Assembly: GCA_963827785.1 (NCBI GenBank)
Contig: CAWHCT010000020.1
Location: forward strand, 1-64,000
Reading direction: 5' to 3'
DNA from: Site-B1 sp963827785
GTDB lineage: Bacteria; Bacteroidota; Bacteroidia; Flavobacteriales; Flavobacteriaceae
DNA: 64,000 nucleotides
Shown here: positions 14,599 to 23,082 of the stretch, in pieces
Numbering within the stretch: the stretch's first letter is position 1
Layout of the letters: the number at the start of each line of letters is the position of its first letter
Notes under the pieces: generated by a model
The model's database searches: none
Told to the model about the DNA's origin: nothing
What the model saw: the letters and a program-made list of their open reading frames with translations, nothing else
Made by a program: the position numbers and the translations under genes

Positions 14599-15595
14599 GC
14601 TTATAATAGAAATCTGACTGGATTTGTTCATTGATGCCATTTTGGTATTTGGTCATACTAAACCATTGATGGATGGCATATGAACCAGTTTCACCTTGTT
14701 TGTTCACGGCAATATAACCAACCTGAAAATTCTTGTAATCGCTATTGGGTTTATTCACAATCCTACCAATGGCTTCCTCGCAGGCCTCCTGAGGCGATTT
14801 TCCCTGGCGCATCAGCTCCACGACTAAAAAACTGCCAACGGTTTTTACCACTTCTTCACCCAATCCTGTTGCGACGCAGCCTCCAATCTCGTTATCTACA
14901 AACAAACCAGAACCAATGATGGGTGAATCACCAACACGACCGGACATTTTAAAGGATAATCCACTGGTGGTACAGGCACCGGATATATCACCATTTTTAT
15001 CTATGGCCAGCATGCCAATGGTATCATGGTTTTCAATATTGATAATGGGCTTATATTCAGATTTCACTTTCCATTCTTCCCAGGCTTTTTTGGAGGCTTC
15101 TGTTAATAGATTTTCCGGTTTAAAGCCTTGTGATATAGCGAATTGTTTAGCGCCTTCACCTGCCAGCATAACATGAGGCGTGTCTTCCATCACCTTTCTG
15201 GCAACAGAGACAGCGTGCTTTATATCTTGGAGGTAAACAACAGCGCCACAATTACCATTTTTATCCATGATACAGGCATCCAGAGTCACATTGCCATCAC
15301 GATCCGGCAATCCGCCCTTTCCAACAGATTGTCCTTTTTCATCGGCCTCTTCAATCATACAACCTTGTTCCACTGCATCCACAGAATTACCACCTTTTTC
15401 TAAAATCTCCCATGCCTTAGCCGTGGCTTCCTTGACATGCCAGGTCGCTATGACCAAAGGTAAGGGAGCCAATGTGTTTGGAGTTGCAGACTTTTTAGTA
15501 TTTCCTGCCTTTTCTTTACAGCTGATGGCCGAACCACTTACTGCAATTCCAACTCCGGCCAGAGATGCATTTCTTATAAAGTTTCTTCTTTTCAT
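14585..15595 (-). CDS. Exported N(4)-(beta-N-acetylglucosaminyl)-L-asparaginase
   Basis: An Ntn hydrolase of the glycosylasparaginase/isoaspartyl peptidase family, 336 residues. It cleaves the GlcNAc-Asn link of glycoproteins. The signature GGNSVDAVEQGC lies near residue 70. The autoprocessing site is HDTIGM with nucleophile Thr192, preceded by the linker HD; later GRVGDSPIIGSGLFVDNEIGGCVATGLGE binds substrate. The N-terminus MKRRNFIRNASLAG with lipobox AISC (Cys26) is a twin-arginine signal, probably of a lipoprotein, so the enzyme folds in the cytoplasm and is exported. This fits glycoprotein scavenging by a marine or host-associated flavobacterium. The 3' end overlaps the aldehyde dehydrogenase gene. 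Confidence 0.9.
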   Translation of the reverse strand: MKRRNFIRNASLAGVGIAVSGSAISCKEKAGNTKKSATPNTLAPLPLVIATWHVKEATAKAWEILEKGGNSVDAVEQGCMIEEADEKGQSVGKGGLPDRDGNVTLDACIMDKNGNCGAVVYLQDIKHAVSVARKVMEDTPHVMLAGEGAKQFAISQGFKPENLLTEASKKAWEEWKVKSEYKPIINIENHDTIGMLAIDKNGDISGACTTSGLSFKMSGRVGDSPIIGSGLFVDNEIGGCVATGLGEEVVKTVGSFLVVELMRQGKSPQEACEEAIGRIVNKPNSDYKNFQVGYIAVNKQGETGSYAIHQWFSMTKYQNGINEQIQSDFYYKPKTT

Positions 15596-15718
15596 TCTAA
15601 TTGCTAACTTTAATTACCTAAATATACTAAAATGGAACTAACGTTTAATATCAATTATTCTATTGAAAGTCTATGTAATGCGTGCTACTTATTGAATTGT
15701 TAATCTTGCCTTAAATTA

Positions 15719-15750
15719 TTGGTTATACTGGTATTAACTTGATACTTTTG
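15719..15750 (+). promoter_or_regulatory. Bacteroidota-type promoter upstream of metallophosphoesterase
   Basis: TACTTTTG (15743-15750) matches the -7 consensus TAnnTTTG, with TTG (15719-15721) at a -33-like position. It sits 14 bases before the ATG at 15765. Confidence 0.55.
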
Positions 15751-15764
15751 CGTAAAATATTGTT

Positions 15765-16991
15765 ATGATCCGTTGGTTAATTTTTATTCTGATCTATGCT
15801 GTGGTAGACTTTTATGCCTTTCAGGCTATAAAGACCATTACCAAGAATAACTGGATCCATTATTTGCATATTGCCATATCAATTCTGGTTGTAGGTAATT
15901 TTATCTATCAGTTTACTCAGACATCGACAGGTCGGGTCCTGACACCCGAGAAAAGTTATGCCTTAGGGTTTTTACTTACCATAATAGCTTTAAAACTGGT
16001 AGTTGTGCCAATTATGTTTGGTGAAGATGTGTTTAGATTGCTTGAGGGAACCTATAATAAGTTATTTGTTAAAACGGATATTTTCCATTTACCTTCCCGT
16101 CGAAAGTTTATAAGTCAGGTTGCGATGGGTATAGCAGCCATTCCATTTGCTTCCTTGCTATACGGTATGTATCAGGGCAAATATAATTTTAGGGTATTGA
16201 ATTATACATTGCATTTTGATGATCTGCCGGAAGCTTTTGATGGTTATAAAATTACCCAGATTAGTGATATCCATTCCGGTAGTTTTGATAATAAAGAAAA
16301 AATCGACTATGGTGTCAACCTGATAAATGAGCAGTTATCAGACGCAATCCTGTTTACCGGAGATCTGGTGAATAATATGGCTAGTGAAATGGAAGAGTGG
16401 ATTGAAACATTTTCAAAATTAAAAGCTAAAGACGGGATATTTTCAATTTTAGGGAATCATGATTATGGCGATTATGTAAACTGGAACACTAAAGAAGAAA
16501 AGGAGCAAAATTTAGAGCAGCTAAAAGATATTCAAAAGCAACTGGGATTTGATCTGTTGCTAAATGAGAACAGATTCATCGAGAAAAATGGTGAACGTAT
16601 TGCACTTATTGGCGTGGAGAATTGGGGAAAAGGATTCAAGCAAAAAGGGGACTTAAATAAAGCTTCAGAAGGGGTTAATTCTGATGATTTTAAGATAGTT
16701 ATGAGTCATGATCCTTCACATTGGGATGAGGTTATCGTACCTCATAAAGAGCATTATCATCTTACTTTGAGCGGACATACACACGGTATGCAGTTTGGTA
16801 TTGAAATTCCCGGATGGATCAAGTGGAGCCCGGTTAAATGGCGTTACAAGCATTGGGCAGGCATTTATGAGCAAGCCAATCAATTTATAAATGTGAACAG
16901 AGGTTTTGGGTTTTTAGCCTATCCCGGACGTGTTGGAATTTGGCCTGAGATTACTGTTATAGAATTGAAAAAGGGTCCAAGTATAGCATAA
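15765..16991 (+). CDS. Membrane-anchored metallophosphoesterase (calcineurin-like, YaeI type)
   Basis: A 408-residue protein. The first about 125 residues hold several membrane segments (LIFILIYAVVDFYAF, HIAISILVVGNFIYQF, LGFLLTIIALKLVVVPIM, AMGIAAIPFASLLYGMY). The dinuclear-metal domain follows: ISDIHSG with Asp168 and His170, FTGDLVNN with Asp200, GNHDYGDY with Asn231/His232, SHDPSHW with His315, and GHTHGMQFG with His338/His340. This is the pattern of YaeI/TMEM86-like lipid-directed phosphoesterases; a UDP-diacylglucosamine-type or other lipid pyrophosphate substrate is possible but not shown. It faces away from the asparaginase gene and has its own promoter. Confidence 0.88.
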   Translation: MIRWLIFILIYAVVDFYAFQAIKTITKNNWIHYLHIAISILVVGNFIYQFTQTSTGRVLTPEKSYALGFLLTIIALKLVVVPIMFGEDVFRLLEGTYNKLFVKTDIFHLPSRRKFISQVAMGIAAIPFASLLYGMYQGKYNFRVLNYTLHFDDLPEAFDGYKITQISDIHSGSFDNKEKIDYGVNLINEQLSDAILFTGDLVNNMASEMEEWIETFSKLKAKDGIFSILGNHDYGDYVNWNTKEEKEQNLEQLKDIQKQLGFDLLLNENRFIEKNGERIALIGVENWGKGFKQKGDLNKASEGVNSDDFKIVMSHDPSHWDEVIVPHKEHYHLTLSGHTHGMQFGIEIPGWIKWSPVKWRYKHWAGIYEQANQFINVNRGFGFLAYPGRVGIWPEITVIELKKGPSIA

Positions 16992-17005
16992 TTGTAAGGA
17001 AATGT

Positions 17006-17013
17006 TATATTTG
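17006..17013 (+). promoter_or_regulatory. -7 promoter element upstream of thioredoxin-like gene
   Basis: TATATTTG matches the Bacteroidota -7 consensus TAnnTTTG and lies 30 bases before the ATG at 17044. A good -33 box is not evident. Confidence 0.45.
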
Positions 17014-17043
17014 TATAACTGCATTTGACTAAAACTTTAAATT

Positions 17044-17340
17044 ATGTCAAAATTTGGGGAACTTATAGATGTAAATGTTCCGGTTTTGTTAGATTTTTTT
17101 ACAGAATGGAATGATCAATCAACTGCTATGCATCCCGTTTTAAGAGATGTCGCTGCTGCCCTTGGAGACAAGGCTAAGGTAATAAAGATTGATGTTGATA
17201 AAAACAAAGAGCTTTCCGAGGCTTTAAGGGTTAAAGGCTTGCCAACATTGATCATTTATAAAGATGGTGAAATGAAGTGGCGCCAAAGCGGAGAGCAGGA
17301 TGCCAATACACTTATCAGTATTATTCAGGAATATATTTAG
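17044..17340 (+). CDS. Thioredoxin-fold protein lacking the active-site cysteines
   Basis: A 98-residue thioredoxin-like protein with the usual fold landmarks: VPVLLDFFTEW strand and Trp22, a long helix, VIKIDVDKNKELSEALRVKG and the cis-proline motif LPTLIIYKDGE. Where thioredoxin has WCGPC this protein reads W-N-D-Q-S (Asn23 and Ser26 replace the two cysteines), and there is no cysteine anywhere in the chain. It therefore cannot do dithiol exchange and may act as a scaffold, chaperone or binding partner. The gene overlaps the convergent deacetylase gene by 20 bases at the 3' end. Confidence 0.88.
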   Translation: MSKFGELIDVNVPVLLDFFTEWNDQSTAMHPVLRDVAAALGDKAKVIKIDVDKNKELSEALRVKGLPTLIIYKDGEMKWRQSGEQDANTLISIIQEYI

Positions 17341-17989
17341 TTTTAATTGACCTGAAAGAATATCCTCGTTTACTAAAATGTTCCAGCACCCTGGGTAATG
17401 CATATTTCATGTTTTTTTCTGCTTTTAAACTATCATGAAAAACAATAATGCTTCCATCTGATGCATTGGAAACAACATTTTTAAGACATTGTTCCTTTAT
17501 TACTTCTTTGTCCCAGTCAAAAGATAAAACATCCCACATGATAACCTGAAATCCAAGACTACTCAATGCTTTTCCTTGAATTGGCCTTATTTGCCCATAG
17601 GGAGGACGAAAAAGATCCTTAAAATTTGTTTTTGGGTTTATGGACTGTGAATCAATGATCTTTTGAGTCTGAGTTATACTCTTAACATAATTCTTTGTTG
17701 AGGTTCGCCATCCTTTTATGTGATCAAATGTATGATTGCCAACAATGTGTCCGTTGTTTAAAATGTTTTTAAAGACATCGGGATGTTTTGCTATATTTTT
17801 CCCAATGCAAAAAAAAGTGGCTTTGGCATTAAACTGATTTAAAACATCTAAGATCCAGTTGGTGATTTCTGGAGTTGGACCATCATCAAATGTCAGGTAC
17901 AGTGTCTTGGCTTCAGATGGCATTTCCCAAATATAATTTTGGAACATTTTTTTTGCAACTAAAGGAGTCCTGACTGGTGTAAAGTTCAT
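17321..17989 (-). CDS. Polysaccharide deacetylase (NodB-type, CE4)
   Basis: A 222-residue carbohydrate esterase 4 domain that removes N- or O-acetyl groups from cell-wall or exopolysaccharide sugars. Metal- and catalysis-related motifs are intact: LTFDDGPTP (Asp35/Asp36), GNHTFDH (His86, His90), FRPPYG (Arg128) and FHDS (His185). No classical signal peptide is visible, so it may act in the cytoplasm or be exported by other means. It lies 10 bases downstream of the DUF2723 gene on the same strand, so the two are almost certainly one transcript and may act on the same glycan. Confidence 0.93.
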   Translation of the reverse strand: MNFTPVRTPLVAKKMFQNYIWEMPSEAKTLYLTFDDGPTPEITNWILDVLNQFNAKATFFCIGKNIAKHPDVFKNILNNGHIVGNHTFDHIKGWRTSTKNYVKSITQTQKIIDSQSINPKTNFKDLFRPPYGQIRPIQGKALSSLGFQVIMWDVLSFDWDKEVIKEQCLKNVVSNASDGSIIVFHDSLKAEKNMKYALPRVLEHFSKRGYSFRSIKTKYIPE

Positions 17990-17999
17990 GCCTCTGTAA

Positions 18000-20900
18000 T
18001 TATTCCGGATTTATTTGATTAGAATCAGATGGAATATCAGCATCTTCTTTGACATCATCTCTTGATGATCCTTCATAAAAATGTCTGAATAACTCCAGGT
18101 AATTTCCAAAGACCTCATTTTCTGATTGAGCGAAATCCGTATCATAATTGGACAACACATCGATCAAACTTTTATACCGCTCTATATCAAGATAAATATT
18201 TTCAAAATTTCGTTCCTGATTCTCAATTTTCAGAGAGGAATAATACAATAAATTCTCCTGATATTTTTTAGCTACTTGCTTAAAGAGGTTTTGGGCTTTT
18301 TCTTTGCTTCCAACTTCATAGTATGCACCTATATACGGCTCTAATAAGGTGTAGTATCCAAAATAATCCACAGGCATATTTTTCATGGCCAGATCTGCAA
18401 TTTCCTCTGCTTTTTCCGGTTTATCTTCCCTGATCAATTGCTCGATCAATCGTGCCAGATTTCCTCTGTATGAAATAGAGTTTTTTCTTGTTTCCGGATC
18501 ATGATATATATCCGGGCTTCCACTATTTCCCCAATCCCATTTCATGACCATATCATACATTAGGTCGCTATCTACTCGTCCCATATCAAAAGGATTTGCC
18601 CTATTTACCGGAGTTCTGATGGGGACCAGTTTATAACACATTCCATCCAGCTGCAGGTAATCTTTCATCCAGATATAATCATCATCGCCATAACTCCCAC
18701 CTGTAAAATATATTGGTCGCTCCCAATTATTATTGGCAATAACATCTAACATTAATAATCGGTTTTTATACAAGGCACTTTCCTTTATCCTGATATCTAT
18801 ATATGGAACGATGAGCGCAGAATCTTTCTCCTTTACAATTCCGTTTTCCAGGACAGATTCTTTATCAACCGGAATTCTAACAAATTCCGTTGGGAAATAA
18901 TTAGAATTTAAATACTGATTTGGATATTGACTTATATCATCACCTGCACGTTGAAGCAAGAATTTAATTTTTGTCTTTGGGTTATCACTTTCTACAAAAT
19001 TCAGGAAATCCTTGATAAGCATGGTATCGGTTGAAATAGGATTCTTTACAATATATTCCCTAGAACCGTATTTGTATTTATCATGTGTTAACTGTGATGG
19101 TATTGGATCACTTTCATAAGCTCTTCGTTTCATTTGATCAATATACCAATCTGTTTGGAACAGACTGGTATTGACAACTCTTACATCGGTCCTGTAACCT
19201 TCAATTTCCTGGGCATACCATAAAGCAAACGTATCGTTATCACCAATTGAGAATAATATAGCATTTTCAGCACAGGAATCCAGATATTTTTTGGCCATGG
19301 ATCTGGCCGTATATTTATCTGACCTATCATGATCATCCCAGTTATTTGATATTAAAATTCCTGGAACCAAAATCAAGCATACTAAGGTCACTAAAGGAGC
19401 TGTCAGTTTAGGCGCCAGATATTTTTTTACTGCGTCATATATAGCAAACACTCCGAATCCTATCCAAATAGCAAAAACATAGAACGAACCAATTACCGAA
19501 TAATCCCTCTCTCTTGGTTCAAATGGTCTAACATTGGTATAGACCTGAATGGCTACTCCTGTGAATAAAAAGAATACCAATAATATCCAAAAAAGATTTT
19601 TGTCCCTGTTGAATAAAAAGAACAGACCGATTAATCCTAATATTAATGGCAAGAAGTAATAAGTATTCCGTGCTTTATTATTTTTTACATCACTTGGCAG
19701 GTTGTCTTGTGATTGCCCTAAATGCAATTCATCAATAAATTTTATACCACTTATCCAGTTACCATGATTGTCATATTTTCCCTGGATGTCATCCTGTCTG
19801 CCAGTGAAATTCCACATGAAATAACGCCAATACATATAGCCTAACTGGTATTCAAGAAGGTAGGCAATATTGCTGGCAAGGGTAGGCTTTTCAACATCAA
19901 TGTATTCTCTGAACTGAATCAGGAACTTATTATAATCTTCATAATCTACATTCCCATTGGCAACATCATTCTTGAACTGAGCTATTGAAGAGCGCAATTC
20001 ATTTTCCATTCGGTATTCAGGTTTTAGGTTAAAATCTAAAAATCCTGTGAACATCATATAGTTTTCAGCATTTTCTGTGCTCCACATTCTTGGCAGAATG
20101 GATCGATGTGCCGAATTGGAATTTTGATTGGCCTTTTTCCAATCATTTACAATAACATATTTTCCCTTTTTATAGTCCTTTTCATATTTTGGTTTGGCAT
20201 CTACATAACGTTCATCCGGGTTGTCATCTAAGCCGGAATACTGATCTGTAAATTGTGGACCGTAAAATAAATGGGTTTCTGGATATTGTTCCAGATTATA
20301 ATAAGCCAACAATTCTCTGGCACTGGAAGGATTGTTTTCATTGATCACTACGTTTGCATTGGCACGAATTGGAAGCAGCATCCAAGAAGAGAAGCCAATA
20401 AAAATAAACATCAAACAAAGAATAAGGGTATTAAAATGTTTCAGTCCTTTTTCTCTGGTATATTTTATCCCGTAATAAAATGCTGCTATTAATATTAAAC
20501 CTGCAATAATAGATCCCGAATTAAAAGGCAACCCTATTGAATTCACAAAAAACAATTCTGAAGCACTAAAGAACTTCAATGAATTTGGTAATAATAATTT
20601 AAAAATGAATAGCAGTATCGCAACTGAAACCACATTAGCCACGATAAAGTTTTTTATTGTGATCTCCTTGTAATGTTTGAAGTAATAGATCAGTCCAATG
20701 GCTGGAATGGTTAGTAAGCCCATAAAATGGACACCAAAAGACAATCCAATTACAAATGCAATTAGAATCAACCATTTATTCCCCCTGGGCTTGTCCATAT
20801 CTGCTTCCCAGCGTAGTCCCAAATAGAAAAGGATAGCCATTAGCAGTGTTGCCATAGCATAGACTTCGGTTTCAACAGCATTGAACCAGAACGAATCTGT

Positions 20901-21302
20901 AAAAGCAAAAGCTAAACTACCTACAGAAGCACTTCCTAAAATAGCAATAGCTTTACTTTGGCTCAATTCTTTACCGTTCAAGACCATCTTCTTCAAGAGG
21001 AGTGTTGTGGTCCAGAACATAAATAAAATAGTGAAGGCACTCGAGAATGCACTCATCATATTTAACATCATGCCAATTTGAGCTGGCTCTGATGCAAATG
21101 TTGAGAAAAAAGCTCCTAGCATTTGAAACAATGGAGCTCCCGGCGGATGGCCAACCTGAAGTTTGGAAGAAGTTAAAATATATTCGCCTGCATCCCAAAA
21201 ACTTACTGTGGGTTCAACCGTTAAACCATATGTAATAAGAGAAACTATAAAAACAGACCAACCTAAAATCCTATTCCATTTTATAAAGTTGCTTGGAGAC
21301 AT
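18000..21302 (-). CDS. DUF2723 multi-spanning membrane protein (glycosyltransferase-like)
   Basis: A 1100-residue protein. The N-terminal half is a polytopic membrane domain with the DUF2723 signature LTVEPTVSFWDAGEYI near residue 28 and VGHPPGAPLFQ near 50. The FWDAGE acidic pair resembles the catalytic loop of PMT/GT-C mannosyltransferases, and VNEN, YQLGYMYWRYFMWNF and ERDYS motifs follow. The C-terminal part is soluble, with TPR-like helices (KPEKAEEIADLAMKNMPVDYFG..., EKAQNLFKQVAKKYQ), and ends in acidic DVKEDADIPSDSN. A role in protein or lipid glycosylation in the envelope is inferred from the fold family and from the deacetylase gene 10 bases downstream. Confidence 0.88.
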   Translation of the reverse strand: MSPSNFIKWNRILGWSVFIVSLITYGLTVEPTVSFWDAGEYILTSSKLQVGHPPGAPLFQMLGAFFSTFASEPAQIGMMLNMMSAFSSAFTILFMFWTTTLLLKKMVLNGKELSQSKAIAILGSASVGSLAFAFTDSFWFNAVETEVYAMATLLMAILFYLGLRWEADMDKPRGNKWLILIAFVIGLSFGVHFMGLLTIPAIGLIYYFKHYKEITIKNFIVANVVSVAILLFIFKLLLPNSLKFFSASELFFVNSIGLPFNSGSIIAGLILIAAFYYGIKYTREKGLKHFNTLILCLMFIFIGFSSWMLLPIRANANVVINENNPSSARELLAYYNLEQYPETHLFYGPQFTDQYSGLDDNPDERYVDAKPKYEKDYKKGKYVIVNDWKKANQNSNSAHRSILPRMWSTENAENYMMFTGFLDFNLKPEYRMENELRSSIAQFKNDVANGNVDYEDYNKFLIQFREYIDVEKPTLASNIAYLLEYQLGYMYWRYFMWNFTGRQDDIQGKYDNHGNWISGIKFIDELHLGQSQDNLPSDVKNNKARNTYYFLPLILGLIGLFFLFNRDKNLFWILLVFFLFTGVAIQVYTNVRPFEPRERDYSVIGSFYVFAIWIGFGVFAIYDAVKKYLAPKLTAPLVTLVCLILVPGILISNNWDDHDRSDKYTARSMAKKYLDSCAENAILFSIGDNDTFALWYAQEIEGYRTDVRVVNTSLFQTDWYIDQMKRRAYESDPIPSQLTHDKYKYGSREYIVKNPISTDTMLIKDFLNFVESDNPKTKIKFLLQRAGDDISQYPNQYLNSNYFPTEFVRIPVDKESVLENGIVKEKDSALIVPYIDIRIKESALYKNRLLMLDVIANNNWERPIYFTGGSYGDDDYIWMKDYLQLDGMCYKLVPIRTPVNRANPFDMGRVDSDLMYDMVMKWDWGNSGSPDIYHDPETRKNSISYRGNLARLIEQLIREDKPEKAEEIADLAMKNMPVDYFGYYTLLEPYIGAYYEVGSKEKAQNLFKQVAKKYQENLLYYSSLKIENQERNFENIYLDIERYKSLIDVLSNYDTDFAQSENEVFGNYLELFRHFYEGSSRDDVKEDADIPSDSNQINPE

Positions 21303-21404
21303 GAATTGAAATTTTATTTATGCTGCGAATTTAATAATAAATAGTAAACAGATTTGATATTTTAGGTAAACCTTAAGTTTTTCAACGTTTTTGTACTCAA
21401 AATA

Positions 21405-21435
21405 TTTGTGCAAGTAAAACTTTGTTCTAAATTTG
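21405..21435 (+). promoter_or_regulatory. Promoter of tRNA-Gln
   Basis: TTTG (21405-21408), 19-base spacer, TAAATTTG (21428-21435): an exact match to the Bacteroidota -33/-7 consensus, 20 bases before the tRNA. Confidence 0.75.
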
Positions 21436-21454
21436 CACACTCAATTTATTGGAA

Positions 21455-21527
21455 TGGCCTATGGTGTAACTGGCAACACGTCTGGTTTTGGTCCAGAAGA
21501 GTCTAGGTTCGAGCCCTAGTAGGCCAA
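21455..21527 (+). tRNA. tRNA-Gln (anticodon TTG)
   Basis: A 73-nt cloverleaf. Acceptor arm TGGCCTA (21455-21461) pairs with TAGGCCA (21520-21526), with a U1-A72 pair as usual for bacterial tRNA-Gln and discriminator A. The anticodon stem TCTGG/CCAGA encloses loop TTTTGGT, giving anticodon TTG. The T arm is CTAGG-TTCGAGC-CCTAG. A full CCA is not encoded. Confidence 0.95.
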
Positions 21528-21540
21528 CAAAGTATAATGT

Positions 21541-21570
21541 CCTAATCATAATTTATGGTTAGGATTTTTT
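21541..21570 (+). terminator. Terminator after tRNA-Gln
   Basis: CCTAATCATAA pairs with TTATGGTTAGG (one G-U) and is followed by ATTTTTTATT. It lies 13 bases after the tRNA. Confidence 0.75.
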
Positions 21571-21621
21571 ATTGAGATATAATTAAATTAAAGCGAGAAG
21601 TTTATACTGAGTTATTTTAGG

Positions 21622-22449
21622 TCATTCAATTTTAAACGTGATCACAGGTCTGTTAGCATGATTGACCAGATCTTCACTGATGCTGCCATTAAAAAAATGA
21701 GCAATGCCTTGACGTCCATGAGTGCATATTCCTATAAGATCGGCATTAATGGTTTTTGAGAAATTCAAAATGCCTTTTTCAACAGTTACATCGTTAAATA
21801 CATTAAAAGATCTTTTTTTATAATGAGTGTCTTTAATAAAATCATTCATCGCTTTTTCAGCTTCTACGGTAGTTATGAAATTTCCTGCTGTATTAACTAA
21901 AAGCAGATGCAATTTTGAACCCCAGATCTTTGCAATTTTTACTGCCTGATCATAGGTGCCCTTATTGTCTTTTTTGAAATCGGAAGCGAAAACAAAATCA
22001 CTTACCGTGAATTCTTTATGATCATTTTTGATGACCAAAACCGGAACTCTTGATGTCCTTACAACTTTTTCGGTGTTTGAACCAATGAACATTTCTTTAA
22101 TGCCACTAGATCCATGAGATCCCATAACGATCAGATCAATGTCATTTTCATCACAATAATTGGACACGCCATCTGGTGTTTCATTGAATTTTATGTTCTC
22201 AAAAAGATCTAGATCATCCAGATAATCTTTGTCTGTAGCTTCTTCAAATTTTTGATGCGCAATTTTCATGAAAAAAACAGCTTCTGGCAGCTCACTGTAA
22301 TTACTGGTGGCTATAATTTGATGCATGGGTAATTCAACCATATGAAGCATATGAACTTCACTATCATGTTTTTTTGCTAGTTGAGCAGCAACTTTAAGGG
22401 CGTATTCTGCTTGTTGGGAGAAATCTGTAGGTACCAAAATTTTTTTCAT
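21622..22449 (-). CDS. Universal stress protein, tandem UspA domains
   Basis: A 275-residue cytoplasmic protein with two UspA domains in tandem. Domain 1 (about 1-140) starts MKKILVPTDFSQQAEYALKVA and has the nucleotide motif MGSHGSSGIKEMFIGSNTEKVV. Domain 2 (about 150-275) ends with CTHGRQGIAHFFNGSISEDLV and RPVITFKIE. Both GxxG-x9-G(S/T) loops look able to bind ATP. Such proteins respond to starvation and stress. It is divergent from the rimP operon. Confidence 0.92.
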   Translation of the reverse strand: MKKILVPTDFSQQAEYALKVAAQLAKKHDSEVHMLHMVELPMHQIIATSNYSELPEAVFFMKIAHQKFEEATDKDYLDDLDLFENIKFNETPDGVSNYCDENDIDLIVMGSHGSSGIKEMFIGSNTEKVVRTSRVPVLVIKNDHKEFTVSDFVFASDFKKDNKGTYDQAVKIAKIWGSKLHLLLVNTAGNFITTVEAEKAMNDFIKDTHYKKRSFNVFNDVTVEKGILNFSKTINADLIGICTHGRQGIAHFFNGSISEDLVNHANRPVITFKIE

Positions 22450-22539
22450 ATCAAAAGTATTGCGTTAGCGACTGGTTTATTCTCTAAAATTAGCAAAAAA
22501 AATGATTTAATTATTGTAATAAAAATAAATTAAATATTG

Positions 22540-22547
22540 TATATTTG
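22540..22547 (+). promoter_or_regulatory. -7 promoter element of rimP-nusA-infB operon
   Basis: TATATTTG matches TAnnTTTG and lies 61 bases before the rimP ATG. A TTG at 22514-22516 is somewhat too far upstream to be an ideal -33 element. Confidence 0.55.
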
Positions 22548-22573
22548 CACCGTTGTAAGGAAAAAGAGAAAGC

Positions 22574-22599
22574 GAGGGGACATAAAGTCCCCTCTTTTT
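22574..22599 (+). terminator. Terminator-like hairpin in the rimP leader (possible attenuator)
   Basis: GAGGGGAC-ATAAA-GTCCCCTC is a perfect 8-bp GC-rich stem followed directly by TTTTTA. It lies between the -7 element and the rimP start, so it is in the 5' leader and not behind a gene. It could attenuate the operon or protect the transcript. Confidence 0.7.
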
Positions 22600-22608
22600 A
22601 TACTAAAA

Positions 22609-23070
22609 ATGTTGGAAGAAAAAGTCAAAGATTTGCTTGAAAAAGCTCTTAAAGAAAGACCTGATTTATTTCTTATTGATCTCTCAATTTTAGACGATAA
22701 CCAGATAAGAGTAGTAATTGATGGTGATCAAGGAGTGCTTGTTGAGGATTGTATTTTAATCAGTCGAGCCATTGAGCATAATTTGGATAGAGAGGAATAT
22801 GATTTTTCTCTTGAAGTTACTTCTGCAGGAGCGACAACTCCATTACAACATGTTAGACAGTATAAAAAAAATATTGGCAGATTTCTACAGGTTAAGACCT
22901 CAATTGAAGAATTGGAAGGAAAGTTAATTCAAACAGACCGGGAAGGAATAACATTAGAATGGAAAGCCAGAGAGCCTAAGCCTGTGGGCAAGGGAAAAGT
23001 AACCGTACAAAAACAAGAAAAAATATTGTATGGTGATATTTTAAAAGCAATAGTGATGATAAAATTTTAA
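22609..23070 (+). CDS. rimP: Ribosome maturation factor RimP
   Basis: A 153-residue protein needed for 30S subunit maturation. The N-terminal domain contains LFLIDLSILDDNQIRVVIDGDQGVLVEDCILISRAIEHNLD and EVTSAGATTPLQ (family usually SPGxxxPL); the C-terminal SH3-like domain has LEGKLIQTDREGITLEWKAR. I start at the ATG at 22609 (MLEEKVKDLLE). An open frame from a TTG at 22537 runs through the leader hairpin and promoter-proximal region and is not credible. It is the first gene of the conserved rimP-nusA-infB operon, with nusA 12 bases downstream. Confidence 0.93.
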   Translation: MLEEKVKDLLEKALKERPDLFLIDLSILDDNQIRVVIDGDQGVLVEDCILISRAIEHNLDREEYDFSLEVTSAGATTPLQHVRQYKKNIGRFLQVKTSIEELEGKLIQTDREGITLEWKAREPKPVGKGKVTVQKQEKILYGDILKAIVMIKF

Positions 23071-23082
23071 TTCGAACGAGTA

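Noticed and set aside
21455..21527. tRNA-Gln as an attachment site of an integrated element
   Set aside because: No integrase gene nearby and no repeat of the tRNA 3' end found by eye; the neighbours are core genes.
22452..22459. -7-like TACTTTTG on the minus strand just before the universal stress protein start
   Set aside because: It ends two bases from the ATG, so transcription would start within the start codon; no -33 partner at the right distance.
22537..22608. Longer RimP starting at a TTG at 22537
   Set aside because: The extension lies over the -7 promoter element and the leader hairpin; the ATG at 22609 gives the normal family start.
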